Shown here: positions 63,644 through 64,000 of the stretch, piece by piece
Numbering within the stretch: the first letter of the stretch is position 1
How the letters are laid out: every line of letters starts with the position of its first letter
Assembly: GCF_002261355.1 (NCBI RefSeq)
Contig: NZ_NEVU01000002.1
Span: 496,001 to 560,000, forward strand
Source: Bordetella genomosp. 12
Lineage (GTDB): Bacteria; Pseudomonadota; Gammaproteobacteria; Burkholderiales; Burkholderiaceae_B
DNA length: 64,000 bases
Direction of reading: 5' to 3'
The notes under the pieces: generated by a model
Told to the model about the DNA's origin: nothing
Database searches by the model: none
The model's input: only the letters and a program-made list of their open reading frames with translations
Made by a program: the position numbers and the translations under genes

Positions 63644-64000
63644 GTGTCACATAATACCGACGACCTTCGCATTCGAGAAATCAAAGAACTGAACCCGCCC
63701 GCGCACGTCATGCGCGAGTTCCAGTGCACCAAGGAAGTGTCGGAAACGGTGTTTGCGTCCCGCAATGCCATGCACCGCATCCTGCACGGCATGGATGACC
63801 GCCTGATCGTCGTCATCGGCCCGTGTTCCATCCACGACACCGAAGCGGCGCTGGAGTACGCACGCCGGCTCAAGCCGCTGCGTGACAAACTGGCGGCCGA
63901 TCTCGAGATCGTGATGCGCGTCTATTTCGAGAAGCCGCGCACCACCGTGGGCTGGAAGGGGCTGATCAACGATCCCAACCTGGATGGCAGCTTCGACATC
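63644..64000 (+). CDS. aroG: 3-deoxy-7-phosphoheptulonate (DAHP) synthase, class I, N-terminal part
   Basis: 119 codons are visible, running off the window. DDLRIREIKELNPPAHV, VVIGPCSIHDTEAALEYA and RVYFEKPRTTVGWKGLINDP are the AroG/AroF/AroH family. It makes DAHP from PEP and erythrose 4-phosphate, first step of aromatic synthesis. Start GTG 63644; CAGGAG 7 bases upstream. The isozyme type (Phe-, Tyr- or Trp-sensitive) cannot be read from this part; the Phe/Tyr leader upstream suggests control by those two. Confidence 0.93.
   Translation, partial: MSHNTDDLRIREIKELNPPAHVMREFQCTKEVSETVFASRNAMHRILHGMDDRLIVVIGPCSIHDTEAALEYARRLKPLRDKLAADLEIVMRVYFEKPRTTVGWKGLINDPNLDGSFDI

Overview
The window is GC-rich chromosomal DNA from a beta-proteobacterium of the Alcaligenaceae, most like Bordetella or a close relative. 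Evidence: the gene order rsfS-nadD-hemF-purD-yebC, a short BpH3-type H-NS protein, a Bug-type binding protein with a divergent IclR regulator, and priB inside the rpsF operon. Coding is dense and about 56 protein genes are supported. I saw no tRNA, rRNA, CRISPR array, insertion sequence or prophage. Both ends cut genes: rsfS on the left and a DAHP synthase gene on the right.

Layout. 0-4 kb: minus-strand yebC-purD-hemF-nadD-rsfS. 4-8.2 kb: a HerA/DUF853 ATPase, a tiny lipoprotein, a class III aminotransferase and ghrA. 8.2-21.7 kb: a ten-gene minus-strand operon (dipeptide-type ABC importer, gabT, cupin, acetylpolyamine deacetylase-like enzyme, M20 amidohydrolase, DMT permease, puuC) with a divergent MocR/GabR-like regulator. 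It reads as import and breakdown of an amine or acylated polyamine through GABA. 21.8-27.7 kb: a tartrate/malate dehydrogenase, then a MarR-controlled EmrAB/NodT efflux operon. 27.7-38.7 kb: accessory single genes (three DMT permeases, quinone reductase, htpX, sulfurtransferase, a PhnZ-like HD oxygenase, a Rieske oxygenase, an acyltransferase, and the Bug/IclR pair). 38.7-46.9 kb: housekeeping genes (xseB-ispA-dxs, folE2, rpsF-priB-rpsR-rplI, a Bud32-like protein with dnaB). 47-51.8 kb: an SBF-like transporter, a PdxA2-like dehydrogenase, PIN-PhoH, bcp and an Mth938-like gene. 52-64 kb: alaC-hom-thrC, a small lipoprotein, pepN-fbp, a DUF4136 lipoprotein, H-NS, tldD and the start of the DAHP synthase gene.

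The most striking element lies between tldD and the DAHP synthase gene. A 27-codon open frame contains a run of alternating Phe and Tyr codons (FYFYFYGF). It is followed by a strong terminator and a perfectly complementary alternative (antiterminator) pairing. This is the full architecture of a ribosome-mediated attenuator sensing Phe/Tyr. Other regulatory signals are two almost identical MarR operators flanking marR, a perfect inverted-repeat operator between the Bug and IclR genes, and two back-to-back GC hairpins after the binding-protein gene of the ABC operon that probably set its expression above the permeases.
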